Below, piece after piece: positions 1 through 7,339 of a stretch of 13,050 nucleotides of DNA; positions within the stretch are counted from its first letter, which is position 1; every line of letters begins with the position of its first letter. The stretch lies in assembly GCA_002315285.1 (NCBI GenBank), contig DCGR01000076.1, positions 1 through 13,050 of the forward strand, given 5' to 3'. The notes below the pieces were generated by a model. The model ran no database searches. It saw nothing but the letters and a program-made list of their open reading frames with translations, and had not been told where the DNA came from. A program made the translations under genes and the position numbers. The DNA is from Bacteroides sp. UBA1773 (GTDB lineage Bacteria > Bacteroidota > Bacteroidia > Bacteroidales > Bacteroidaceae).

Positions 1-148
1 CGTACTTATATAGAATTGAAACTTCCGTCTCAACACTGTACTTACCGCTCACCTCAGTTCTAATCGTACTTATATAGAATGGAAACTCAGATTACGGAAA
101 ACGGGTCGTCGATTAACAAATTTTAAGAGATACTAGTGAAATTGAAAC
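1..148 (+). CRISPR. Leader-distal end of a CRISPR array
   Basis: Three repeat copies end in GAAAC at positions 22, 86 and 148. The middle copy (57-86) is a full 30-nt unit that starts GTTCTAATCGTACT and ends GAATGGAAAC. The first copy (1-22) is cut by the window edge and ends GAATTGAAAC, one mismatch from the middle copy. The last copy (about 121-148) is decayed: it keeps TACT and AATTGAAAC but has lost two bases between them, and its 5' half is poorly matched. The two spacers (23-56 and 87-120) are both 34 nt. The GAAAC 3' end and the decay of the right-most repeat suggest that transcription runs along + and the leader lies upstream, outside the window. The repeat resembles those of class 1 arrays, mostly type I-B or III, but subtype is a guess because no cas gene is visible. 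Confidence 0.85.
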
Positions 149-280
149 AATAGTCGGAGCGCACTTTTTTTTCTGCGGGCTTCACGAATAGTTTCATGAA
201 GGCATGGCTCCAATTGGACAGTCCGTGCGGAAAATACGAAGATATGTGGGCACAAGTGAAGGGGAATGGGAAAAAGTTTG

Positions 281-288
281 TATATTTG
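281..288 (+). promoter_or_regulatory. Bacteroidetes -7 box upstream of the envelope operon
   Basis: TATATTTG fits the Bacteroidetes -7 consensus TAnnTTTG. It lies about 100 bases before the first gene of the operon. I see no good TTTG -33 element at the usual distance, so this would be a weak or activator-dependent promoter. Two copies of GCGCACA follow at 288-294 and 318-324, exactly 30 bases apart; the second lies inside the perfect palindrome TGTGCGCACA (315-324). They could be operator half-sites. Confidence 0.45.
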
Positions 289-387
289 CGCACAAATATG
301 CTGATTGGGTATTGTGTGCGCACATGTGGCATCAAGACGCCCATGACGGCAAGGCAAACACAAGGAAAGAAATAGAGATTGATTCGG

Positions 388-546
388 ATGGAAAAGTTTA
401 GGACCATATTGAATATTTTGTTCATCATCATGGCTGTGGTGACCGTGGTGATGTACTTTACGAGCGAGTTTTCGACGTTCATCATCGTGGGGTTGATAAC
501 CATTGGCATAAAGCTGATAGAATTTTTCATAAGATACATGTTCTGA
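388..546 (+). CDS. 52-residue two-helix membrane protein
   Basis: The reading frame runs from ATG at 388 to TGA at 544-546 and encodes 52 residues starting MEKFRTILNILF. Two hydrophobic stretches are visible, about residues 7-24 and 29-42, separated by a short polar TSEFS turn. A positively charged C-terminal end (RYMF) follows. This predicts a helical hairpin in the inner membrane. The stop is directly followed by the porin ATG (TGAATG), so translation of the two is probably coupled. The family resembles small conserved proteins of unknown function in Bacteroidales, but I cannot name it. The hydrophobic periodicity and tight junction support a real gene. Roles such as a membrane-anchored assembly partner of the porin are guesses. 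Confidence 0.7.
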   Translation: MEKFRTILNILFIIMAVVTVVMYFTSEFSTFIIVGLITIGIKLIEFFIRYMF

Positions 547-2913
547 ATGAAAGGGTATAGAATCATCTTGCTGGTTGTGGCTCTGTGGGGGGCGTTGAGT
601 GCCTTTGCCCAACTCAACAACGGCACGAACAACCAATACAGCTATTCGGCGACGGGAGCCAATGCCGGAAATCGCGACCGGCAAGGCAACGTGCGCGACA
701 CCACCGCCGTGAACGATGCCAACACCGTGCCCATAGGACTGAAAGCCTGGAAAATAGACCCACGCTTTGGAAACATAATCGATGCAACGGTAGATTCGCT
801 GCTTACGGGTTTCCAGAACTCCGGCGACAATGGTGGCACCACGCTACAGTTCAACCACCTCGGCAACCTTGGTGCCCCACGGCAAAACCGGATTTTCTTC
901 AATCGGGAACTGGAGTCGCAGTCGTACTTCTCGGACCCATACGATTTCAGCGTGGTGAAAGCCAACACAATGTCGTTCATCAACACCTTGTCTCCCTATA
1001 CCGACATCAGATACTACAAGAGTTTCAGCAGCAAATATTCCGAGGAGTACTTCAAATCGTATTTCGCCGTGAACGTGAACAAAAAGCTGGGATTTGGCTT
1101 CCATGCCAATTACCTCTATGGCAGAGGCATGTACACGGCTCAATCGACTGCCTTCTTCAATGGAGGCCTATGGGCCACGTATCGGGGCGACAAGTATGAG
1201 TTGCACGCCCTGCTGAACATGGACAATCTGAAAATGGCAGAGAATGGCGGCATCACAGACGACCGCTACATTACCGACCCCGTGGAGATGGCCGAGGGTA
1301 AGAAGGAATATGACCCCATCGACATACCCGTGAATTTCAACAAGATGTGGAACCACAACACCAACTTCCACTTTTTCATGACTCACCGCATCAATCTGGG
1401 ATTCTACAAGGAAGTGGTGACCGATAGCGCGCCCAACCCCGAAAAAACGCTCGCCAATGACTCCATCAATGCGGTTGTACTGGCCAACGATTCGACCAGC
1501 ATAACCCTCCGGCCTGTCGGGGCGATGGCAAGCGAAAAGCCTGAGGGGCAGCCAAGCGATTCGGCTGCGGTGGCTCAGGCACCCCAAAAAGGGCCGAAGG
1601 GAAAGAAACCCATGCCAGCCGGAACAGAACTGGCAAAACCAGCCGATGACGGGCACAATGAAATCATGGCAGGTGAGCCTTCTGATGCACACCCTGACAG
1701 CACAGCCATGCCGCCTCGGCAGTTCGTGCCGGTGACAAGCATCATACACACCGTGCAACTCGACATGGACAAACGCCGCTTCATCTCGTATGACAACAAC
1801 AAGACCGCCGAATACTATGCGCACCAGTTTTTCACCGACTCGACCGACATCATAAAGCACAACTCGGTGAGAAATACATTCGCACTTCAGCTTCGCGAAG
1901 GTTTCAACAAATGGGCCAAAGCCGGACTGACGGCATTCGTGACTCATGAGTGGCGGCAGTTCACACTGCCCGACAGTGTGCCTGGGAGCAAGCTACGCTC
2001 TGCCAGGGATTACAAGGAAAACAACCTGAGCATCGGAGGTGAGCTGCGCAAGGCCGAAGGGAAGGCCCTGCACTACACCCTGCTGGGCGAATACGCCCTG
2101 ACAGGGGCCGATGCCGGACAATACCAGTTGACGGCAAAAGGCGACCTGAACATGCACATACTGAAAGACTCCATCAACGTGGGTGTGAATGCCTACATCA
2201 AGAACCTGAATCCCATATTCTATTTCCGCCATTTCCACTCCAAACATTACTGGTGGGACAACGATGACCTGGAGAAAACCATGCGCACCCGCATAGAGGG
2301 ACATTTGAGCTCGGAAAAGCTGGGAACATCGCTGAGAGCCGGCATCGAAAACATCAAGAACTACACTTACCTGAACAACGCAAGCGAGCCCGTGACAACG
2401 GGCGAAAAAACAACTGCCTGGAAAAACAACGCGGTGGTGAGCCAATGTGGCGACAACATACAAGTGATCAACGCCATGCTACGGCAACGGTTCAGTGTGG
2501 GCATCCTGCATCTCGACGCCGAGGTGACCTACCAGAAGACGAGCAACGAGAAGGCATTGCCTTTGCCAAAATGGAACTGCTACGGCAACCTGTATATCAA
2601 GACGGCGTTAGACAAGAAGGTGCTGAAAGTGGAACTGGGAGCCGAAGTGTCCTACTTCTCGAAGTACTACGCGCCCGACTATTCACCCGTAATCGGACAA
2701 TACTACTTGCAGAATCCGGAGAACACGGTGGAAATCGGTGGTTACCCCCTCATCAACCCATACGTGAACCTGCATCTGAAACGCACTCGTATCTTCCTCA
2801 AGATGTTCAATGCCTATCAGCCAAAGGACAACCTCCGCTACTTCTGGGCACCACACTACCCGCTGAATCCCACGCAATTCCGTCTGGGAATAACCTGGAA
2901 TTTCTACGACTAA
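547..2913 (+). CDS. Putative outer-membrane porin (Porin_10-like)
   Basis: The 788-residue product has a signal peptide (residues 1-21, hydrophobic core ILLVVALWGAL, AFA-Q cleavage site). It then alternates aromatic-rich strands and polar loops, as in an outer-membrane beta-barrel. It resembles the large Bacteroidales 'putative porin' family (Pfam Porin_10). Recognisable segments include SYFSDPYDFSVVKANTMSF near residue 126 and a final strand ending in aromatic WNFYD, typical of a barrel C-terminus recognised by the BAM machinery. Residues about 291-392 form a Pro/Ala/Lys-rich low-complexity stretch between two strands, probably a long extracellular or periplasmic loop. The start follows the small membrane gene with no gap, and the oxidoreductase ATG comes 6 bases after the stop. 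Substrate and gating are unknown. The family assignment is fairly firm; the transported solute cannot be inferred. Confidence 0.85.
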   Translation: MKGYRIILLVVALWGALSAFAQLNNGTNNQYSYSATGANAGNRDRQGNVRDTTAVNDANTVPIGLKAWKIDPRFGNIIDATVDSLLTGFQNSGDNGGTTLQFNHLGNLGAPRQNRIFFNRELESQSYFSDPYDFSVVKANTMSFINTLSPYTDIRYYKSFSSKYSEEYFKSYFAVNVNKKLGFGFHANYLYGRGMYTAQSTAFFNGGLWATYRGDKYELHALLNMDNLKMAENGGITDDRYITDPVEMAEGKKEYDPIDIPVNFNKMWNHNTNFHFFMTHRINLGFYKEVVTDSAPNPEKTLANDSINAVVLANDSTSITLRPVGAMASEKPEGQPSDSAAVAQAPQKGPKGKKPMPAGTELAKPADDGHNEIMAGEPSDAHPDSTAMPPRQFVPVTSIIHTVQLDMDKRRFISYDNNKTAEYYAHQFFTDSTDIIKHNSVRNTFALQLREGFNKWAKAGLTAFVTHEWRQFTLPDSVPGSKLRSARDYKENNLSIGGELRKAEGKALHYTLLGEYALTGADAGQYQLTAKGDLNMHILKDSINVGVNAYIKNLNPIFYFRHFHSKHYWWDNDDLEKTMRTRIEGHLSSEKLGTSLRAGIENIKNYTYLNNASEPVTTGEKTTAWKNNAVVSQCGDNIQVINAMLRQRFSVGILHLDAEVTYQKTSNEKALPLPKWNCYGNLYIKTALDKKVLKVELGAEVSYFSKYYAPDYSPVIGQYYLQNPENTVEIGGYPLINPYVNLHLKRTRIFLKMFNAYQPKDNLRYFWAPHYPLNPTQFRLGITWNFYD

Positions 2914-2919
2914 TGGCTC

Positions 2920-3912
2920 ATGGAACAGCTCAAGCGTGTACACTGGGGATTCATAGGCTGTGGAGAGGCTACGGAGAAGAAAAGCGGTCCGGCATTCTCC
3001 ATGATAGAAGGCTCGGACATAGTGGGTGTGATGAGCCGCGATAAGGAGAAGGTCGTTTCGTATGCCAAGAGGCATCACATTCCACGCTGGTACACCGACC
3101 CCATGCTACTCATTGGCGATGAGGATGTGAACGCCATCTACATAGCCACTCCACCCTCCTCGCATGCCACATACGCCATCATGGCCATGAAAGCGGGAAA
3201 ACCCGTCTATGTGGAGAAGCCCATGGCAGCAAGCTATGAGGACTGTGTACGTATCAACAAGATTTCAGAAGAAACAGGCGTGCCCTGCTTCGTGGCTTAT
3301 TACCGCCGATACCTGCCCTATTTTCAAAAGGTGAAGCAATTGGTTGACAACCGGGTCATCGGCAACATCATCAATGTGCAGTTGCGCTTCGCCCAACCCC
3401 CACGCGCATTGGACTATAACCTGTCGAAGGACATGCCCTGGCGCTTGCAAGCCAACATTTCGGGAGGAGGATATTTCTATGACTTGGCACCTCACCAACT
3501 CGACTTGCTGCAACATTACTTTGGCGTGATAACCGAAGCAGAAGGATGCAGGAGCAATCGGGGAGGATTGTATGGCGTGGAGGACTCGGTGAGCGCCTGT
3601 TTCCGATTTGCCGATGGCATACCAGGGTCGGCATCGTGGTGTTTCGTGGCACACGAATCGGCCATGGAGGACAGGGTAGAGATTATTGGCGATCGCGGCA
3701 TGATATGTTTCTCCATCTATACTTACGAACCGATAGCGCTCCACAATGAGCACGGCCGAGAGGAAATACACATTGAGAACCCGCCCTACGTACAGCTACC
3801 CATCATCACAAAAGTGGTGGAACACCTACAAGGAAAAGCCATCTGCACCTGCGACAGCATCAGTGCTACACCCACAAACTGGGTGATGGACCGAATACTG
3901 CACAAACTGTAA
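2920..3912 (+). CDS. Gfo/Idh/MocA-family NAD(P)-dependent oxidoreductase
   Basis: The 330-residue cytoplasmic enzyme starts with a Rossmann fold whose dinucleotide loop reads GFIGCG (10-15). The family signature ATPPSSHA (76-83) and the EKP motif (99-101, Lys100 expected to be catalytic) follow. The C-terminal alpha/beta domain carries GGGYFYDLAPHQLDLL (182-197), with Asp188 and His192 in the positions of the usual catalytic pair. No signal peptide is present. Such enzymes oxidise or reduce sugars and inositols; members starting GCG-x-x-T-x-x-KSGPAF are often annotated as generic or 1,5-anhydrofructose-reductase-like dehydrogenases, and the substrate cannot be read from sequence. Length is normal. 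The gene sits 6 bases after the porin and 5 bases before the DUF4421 gene, clearly co-transcribed, although its neighbours are envelope proteins. Confidence 0.93.
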   Translation: MEQLKRVHWGFIGCGEATEKKSGPAFSMIEGSDIVGVMSRDKEKVVSYAKRHHIPRWYTDPMLLIGDEDVNAIYIATPPSSHATYAIMAMKAGKPVYVEKPMAASYEDCVRINKISEETGVPCFVAYYRRYLPYFQKVKQLVDNRVIGNIINVQLRFAQPPRALDYNLSKDMPWRLQANISGGGYFYDLAPHQLDLLQHYFGVITEAEGCRSNRGGLYGVEDSVSACFRFADGIPGSASWCFVAHESAMEDRVEIIGDRGMICFSIYTYEPIALHNEHGREEIHIENPPYVQLPIITKVVEHLQGKAICTCDSISATPTNWVMDRILHKL

Positions 3913-3917
3913 GTGGC

Positions 3918-4979
3918 ATGAGAGAACTCTTACTGGTCTTCATTTGTTCATTACTTTCATGCGTGTCACAAGCACAGGTTGCGCAAGACAGCACCATGAA
4001 CATCGTCAAGATAGGAAAAGGAGTGGGACAGTTGGTGGCGAACGAGGTGAAGAAATTCAATTCCATCGATACTCTTTACATAGAGCCCCAACGCTTCAAT
4101 CTGGCTTTCATGCTGGAACACAGCAGCTGGTTTGAGCGCTACCATATCCGGAACAGACAAGTCGGCGACAAAAGGACTTATTCGTTCTCGCCCAATCTGA
4201 ACAACAAATTAGGTGTGTATTTCGGTTGGCGCTGGCTGTTTGCCGGCATTTCGTTTGACATACGCGACATTTTCGGCGGAAAGTCCAACTCGTCACGAAA
4301 GGAAATCGAGTTCAGCATTTACAGCTCCAAATTCGGCGTTGACTTGTACTATCGCAAATCGGGCGACGAATTCAACTCGTCAACCTCCGATGCGACAAGT
4401 CCAGAAACAGGCAACTGGGACGAATCGTATGGCGGCATCCACAACAACATACACGGCCTCAACGCCTACTGGATATTCAACTACAAGCGCTTCTCTTACC
4501 CGGCCGCATTCAGCCAATCGACCTGCCAGCGACGGAGTGCGGGCTCGTTTATGGCCGGATTCGCTTACTCACGACACCGGATAGGCCTTGAATCGACTGT
4601 CCTGAAATCCACCACCGCAGAACAAGAGGACTTTATCCACTATGTATCCGACATCAAATATCGCGACTATAATCTCTCGTTCGGCTACGGCTACAACTGG
4701 GTATTCCACAAGAATTGGCTTGTCAACGCATCGCTCATGCCGGCCGTCGGACTGAAAATGTCGAAGACCGACCAGGGAGGAGGTTTCAAGAAATGGGCGG
4801 ATGACATCAACTTCGACCTCATCAGCCGTGCTGGCATCGTTTACAACGACACGAAATACTTTTTCGGCATGAGCTTTGTGTCGCACACCTACAACTACCG
4901 TAAACCAGAGTTTTCCGTCACCAACAGCTTCGGCGTATTCAGAGTCTATGCTGGATTCAACTTTTGGAGAAGGAAATAG
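3918..4979 (+). CDS. DUF4421 outer-membrane beta-barrel protein
   Basis: The 353-residue product has a signal peptide (residues 1-19, SQA-Q cleavage). Its conserved segments match the DUF4421 family of Bacteroidetes: DTLYIEPQRFNLAFML (51-66), the NKLGVYFGWRWLF region near residue 96, and YSSKFGVDLYYRKSG near residue 135. The rest alternates short amphipathic strands and ends in NFWRRK, consistent with a small beta-barrel in the outer membrane. The function of the family is unknown. The ATG is 5 bases after the oxidoreductase stop, and the fucosidase start is 61 bases beyond its own stop. Cysteines at 10 and 15 lie inside the signal peptide without a lipobox, so it is probably not a lipoprotein. 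Confidence 0.85.
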   Translation: MRELLLVFICSLLSCVSQAQVAQDSTMNIVKIGKGVGQLVANEVKKFNSIDTLYIEPQRFNLAFMLEHSSWFERYHIRNRQVGDKRTYSFSPNLNNKLGVYFGWRWLFAGISFDIRDIFGGKSNSSRKEIEFSIYSSKFGVDLYYRKSGDEFNSSTSDATSPETGNWDESYGGIHNNIHGLNAYWIFNYKRFSYPAAFSQSTCQRRSAGSFMAGFAYSRHRIGLESTVLKSTTAEQEDFIHYVSDIKYRDYNLSFGYGYNWVFHKNWLVNASLMPAVGLKMSKTDQGGGFKKWADDINFDLISRAGIVYNDTKYFFGMSFVSHTYNYRKPEFSVTNSFGVFRVYAGFNFWRRK

Positions 4980-5040
4980 TAGCAAAACGCCAATGGATAG
5001 GATGCCAAAATTATTCCATCATATAAAAGACAGAAGAAAA

Positions 5041-6804
5041 ATGAGAAGAAAAGCAAACCTTTATCGCAGCACTACGGCACTGGGCGTAGCGCTGATGATG
5101 CTGATGGCACTCTCGTCGTGCCGCCCCTCAGCAACAAGTACGGAGGAACCTGACAACAGAAGCAATCAGGAAATCCTATTCGATGATGGCAATTTCGCCA
5201 TGTTCATCCACTTTGGCCTCTACTCCAAGATGGAGGGCGAATGGAAGGGGAAACGCTACTATGGGAATGCCGAATGGATAAAGCATCAGGCAGAGATACC
5301 AGCCGATGAATACATGAAGGAGGCTGCCTCGTTCAATCCTGATGAGTTTGATGCGGAAGCCATTGTGAAACTGGCCAGGGATGCTGGAATGAGATACATT
5401 GTAATTACCAGTAAGCATCATGAAGGCTTTGCAATGTTCGACTCTGACTTTTGTGATTTCAACATCTGCGATGCCACCCCACTGAAACGTGACTTGATGA
5501 AAGAATTGGCCGACGCTTGCCATCGCAATGGACTGGGCATTGGCTTCTACTATTCGCAATGGCAAGACTGGACAGCTCCAGGAGGTGCACGTGGCCCAGA
5601 AACAGATGCAGAAGGACGAAAGGTGACCTTTGAGGAATACTTCCGCAACAAATGTATTCCGCAAGTAAACGAGCTGACCACCAAGTATGGAGAGATCCAA
5701 CTCATCTGGTTTGACACCCCCGGAGAATTGTCGAAAGAGGCTTCGGAAGAGTTGGTGGCACTGGTTCGCAAAAACCAGCCCCATGCCCTGGTATCAAGCC
5801 GCGTGGGCAATGGTATGGGCGATTACGACACGCTGAACGACATGCAAGTGCCCTTGGTGAACCATGAAGGCCGATGGGAAGGCATCGACGTGATGCAAGT
5901 GGGATGGGGCTTCTCGAAATTTGACAATGAATGGAAGACCCCCGATTACATTGTCCACGAGCTGGTGTCGGTAGTGGCAAGAGGCGGCAACTTCTTGTTC
6001 AACATCGGACCCGACTCGAAAGGCAGGATTCCGGAACAAGCCGCTGCCTCACTACGGGAAACAGGCAAATGGGTAAAGAAATATCCACAGGTGGTGTATG
6101 GCGCAGGTGCGTCCCCCTGGGAACACGCATTGCCTTGGGGCGATGTGGTGACAAACAAAGGCAAACTCTATCTGGTGGTGTTCGATTGGCCCCAAGATGG
6201 GAAATTGTGGTTGCCTGGACTGCAGAACGACGTGACAGCCGCCAAGATTGTTGACGGAAAGAAACTCGCCACAAGGAAAGAAGGCACGTGGACTTGCATC
6301 GAGGTGCCTTACGGGCGTCCCGACCAACTCGCTTCGGTCGTGGAGCTGACCATCGACGGAGAAATAGCCGTTGATAGCACACCCGCAGTGGACCCGAATG
6401 AGAACGCCACCATATTGCCCATAGAATTTGCCACGACAGAAAAGTGCAAGGTAGCAAGCAACGAATGGATGGAGAAATTCGGGGAATGGAAATTCAAGGC
6501 GAGCGTAAGTGGAATAACCGCCGAATCGAAGGTGGAATGGGTGGTGGATTTCAAAGAGCCTGGGTACTACGACGTGGCAATAGAGTGCAGGGGCGATGGA
6601 ACGACCGACTGGATGATGTGTGCCGACGAAGGCAACACAATAGTAGATAGATACAACCTGCACAGCCAATACGCATGGCACAGGATGGGCTGGCTGAAAA
6701 TAGACGGAGCCGGGAAACACAAGCTTTCGCTGAGCGTGACCGATGGCAATTGGGAGCAAGTGGGCATTGGTTCCATCAGCATCACACCTGTCAAACTGCA
6801 ATAA
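5041..6804 (+). CDS. Alpha-L-fucosidase (GH29), lipoprotein
   Basis: The product hydrolyses terminal alpha-L-fucose from glycans. With the ATG at 5041 it is 587 residues and opens with a lipoprotein signal: MRRKAN, a hydrophobic core, then lipobox LSSC with lipidated Cys27. Starts further upstream would place 16 or more residues before this signal, so 5041 is preferred. The GH29 barrel begins at NFAMFIHFGLYS (51-62, His57), continues through SKHHEGF (124-130), and carries the nucleophile in LIWFD (Asp225). GRWE (277-280) matches the conserved WE motif, and GGNFLFNIGPD follows at about 315-325. A beta-sandwich follows, and the last 130 residues form a further galactose-binding-like domain (GYYDVAIEC, then a WHRMGWLKI stretch), possibly for carbohydrate binding. 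No promoter box is seen in the 61-base gap upstream, so it probably belongs to the porin transcript. Surface or periplasmic location is inferred. Confidence 0.93.
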   Translation: MRRKANLYRSTTALGVALMMLMALSSCRPSATSTEEPDNRSNQEILFDDGNFAMFIHFGLYSKMEGEWKGKRYYGNAEWIKHQAEIPADEYMKEAASFNPDEFDAEAIVKLARDAGMRYIVITSKHHEGFAMFDSDFCDFNICDATPLKRDLMKELADACHRNGLGIGFYYSQWQDWTAPGGARGPETDAEGRKVTFEEYFRNKCIPQVNELTTKYGEIQLIWFDTPGELSKEASEELVALVRKNQPHALVSSRVGNGMGDYDTLNDMQVPLVNHEGRWEGIDVMQVGWGFSKFDNEWKTPDYIVHELVSVVARGGNFLFNIGPDSKGRIPEQAAASLRETGKWVKKYPQVVYGAGASPWEHALPWGDVVTNKGKLYLVVFDWPQDGKLWLPGLQNDVTAAKIVDGKKLATRKEGTWTCIEVPYGRPDQLASVVELTIDGEIAVDSTPAVDPNENATILPIEFATTEKCKVASNEWMEKFGEWKFKASVSGITAESKVEWVVDFKEPGYYDVAIECRGDGTTDWMMCADEGNTIVDRYNLHSQYAWHRMGWLKIDGAGKHKLSLSVTDGNWEQVGIGSISITPVKLQ

Positions 6805-6910
6805 TCACTGGAAGAGGAAAGAGGCAGAAACATCGTCATGCAAGAATGCGACACGAGCAATTCATGACTAATAAAACATAAAAGGAAACGGTTGTTAAAG
6901 AAAAACTTTT

Positions 6911-6918
6911 TATCTTTG
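6911..6918 (+). promoter_or_regulatory. Bacteroidetes -7 promoter box
   Basis: TATCTTTG is a perfect TAnnTTTG match 20 bases upstream of the ATG at 6938. A TTG at 6892-6894 is a possible -33 element, with a gap of 16 that is a little short. The 5' untranslated region would be about 15 bases. This box starts a new unit separate from the fucosidase operon. Confidence 0.7.
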
Positions 6919-6937
6919 CGAAAAATTTTTGTGAATT

Positions 6938-7339
6938 ATGAAAGCTTTTAAGATACTCGTATGTCTGGGAGTGTTGTTCCTGACATGCTCGTCGTTTTCG
7001 CTTTTCAAGAAGAAAGCGAAGCCAGAAGTATATATGGTAGGGGTTTCGGCCTCTTTCCTGGATTCCGTAGTCTATTTCACCGATGTGCAGAGTGTGAAAG
7101 GCGTATCGCTCAATGAACAGGGGATACTACTCAACAGAAGCACCTTCAGCGACCAGTTCGACTATTATCTGGAAGGGAGCCTCCAACTAAAGGAACGCGT
7201 ATGTTTCATCTACTACGCAACGAAGAAGGAAAAACTTGAAAAGAATCTGATGAAGATAAAAGCCAAATACCAGGGCTCTGTCATCAAACAGGTGAATGAA
7301 AGCGACTTCAAATTTACAAACGAAGAAGAAACTGAATGA
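6938..7339 (+). CDS. Small exported protein of unknown function
   Basis: The 133-residue product has an N-terminal signal (KAFKILVCLGVLFLTCSSF). Cys17 follows LT rather than a classic L-A/S-G/A, so lipidation is uncertain. The mature part begins with a basic KKKAKPEV stretch. A predicted beta segment follows (VYMVGVSASFLDSVVYF), then a Lys/Glu-rich helix (KKEKLEKNLMKIKAKY, about 95-110) and an acidic tail ending NEEETE. I recognise no named family. It has its own promoter box at 6911. Its stop overlaps the start of the downstream C11 protease (ATGA), which indicates translational coupling and a shared role. A chaperone, prodomain-like inhibitor or anchoring partner for the protease would fit, but that is inference from position only. 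Confidence 0.8.
   Translation: MKAFKILVCLGVLFLTCSSFSLFKKKAKPEVYMVGVSASFLDSVVYFTDVQSVKGVSLNEQGILLNRSTFSDQFDYYLEGSLQLKERVCFIYYATKKEKLEKNLMKIKAKYQGSVIKQVNESDFKFTNEEETE

Noticed and set aside
180..201. Short inverted repeat CTTCA/TGAAG after the CRISPR array
   Set aside because: Five pairs, and the T-run lies on the wrong side for a + strand terminator.
204..401. A 65-residue + strand frame before the small membrane gene
   Set aside because: Its start lies upstream of the -7 box at 281, it overlaps the better 52-residue frame, and the product has no recognisable fold or composition.
1168..1947. Minus-strand frame of 259 residues opposite the porin
   Set aside because: It is a shadow of the porin coding frame with no plausible fold.
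4876..5040. An upstream extension of the fucosidase frame
   Set aside because: It begins with TTG inside the DUF4421 gene and would bury the lipoprotein signal that starts cleanly at 5041. The ATG at 4993 would also put extra residues before that signal.
6052..6801. Long minus-strand frame of 249 residues opposite the fucosidase
   Set aside because: The opposite strand is a well-supported GH29 gene. The antisense product is rich in His, Cys and Val without any family pattern.
6835..6868. Inverted repeat GTCATG/CATGAC after the fucosidase
   Set aside because: Six bases with a 22-base loop and no T-run are within chance expectation.
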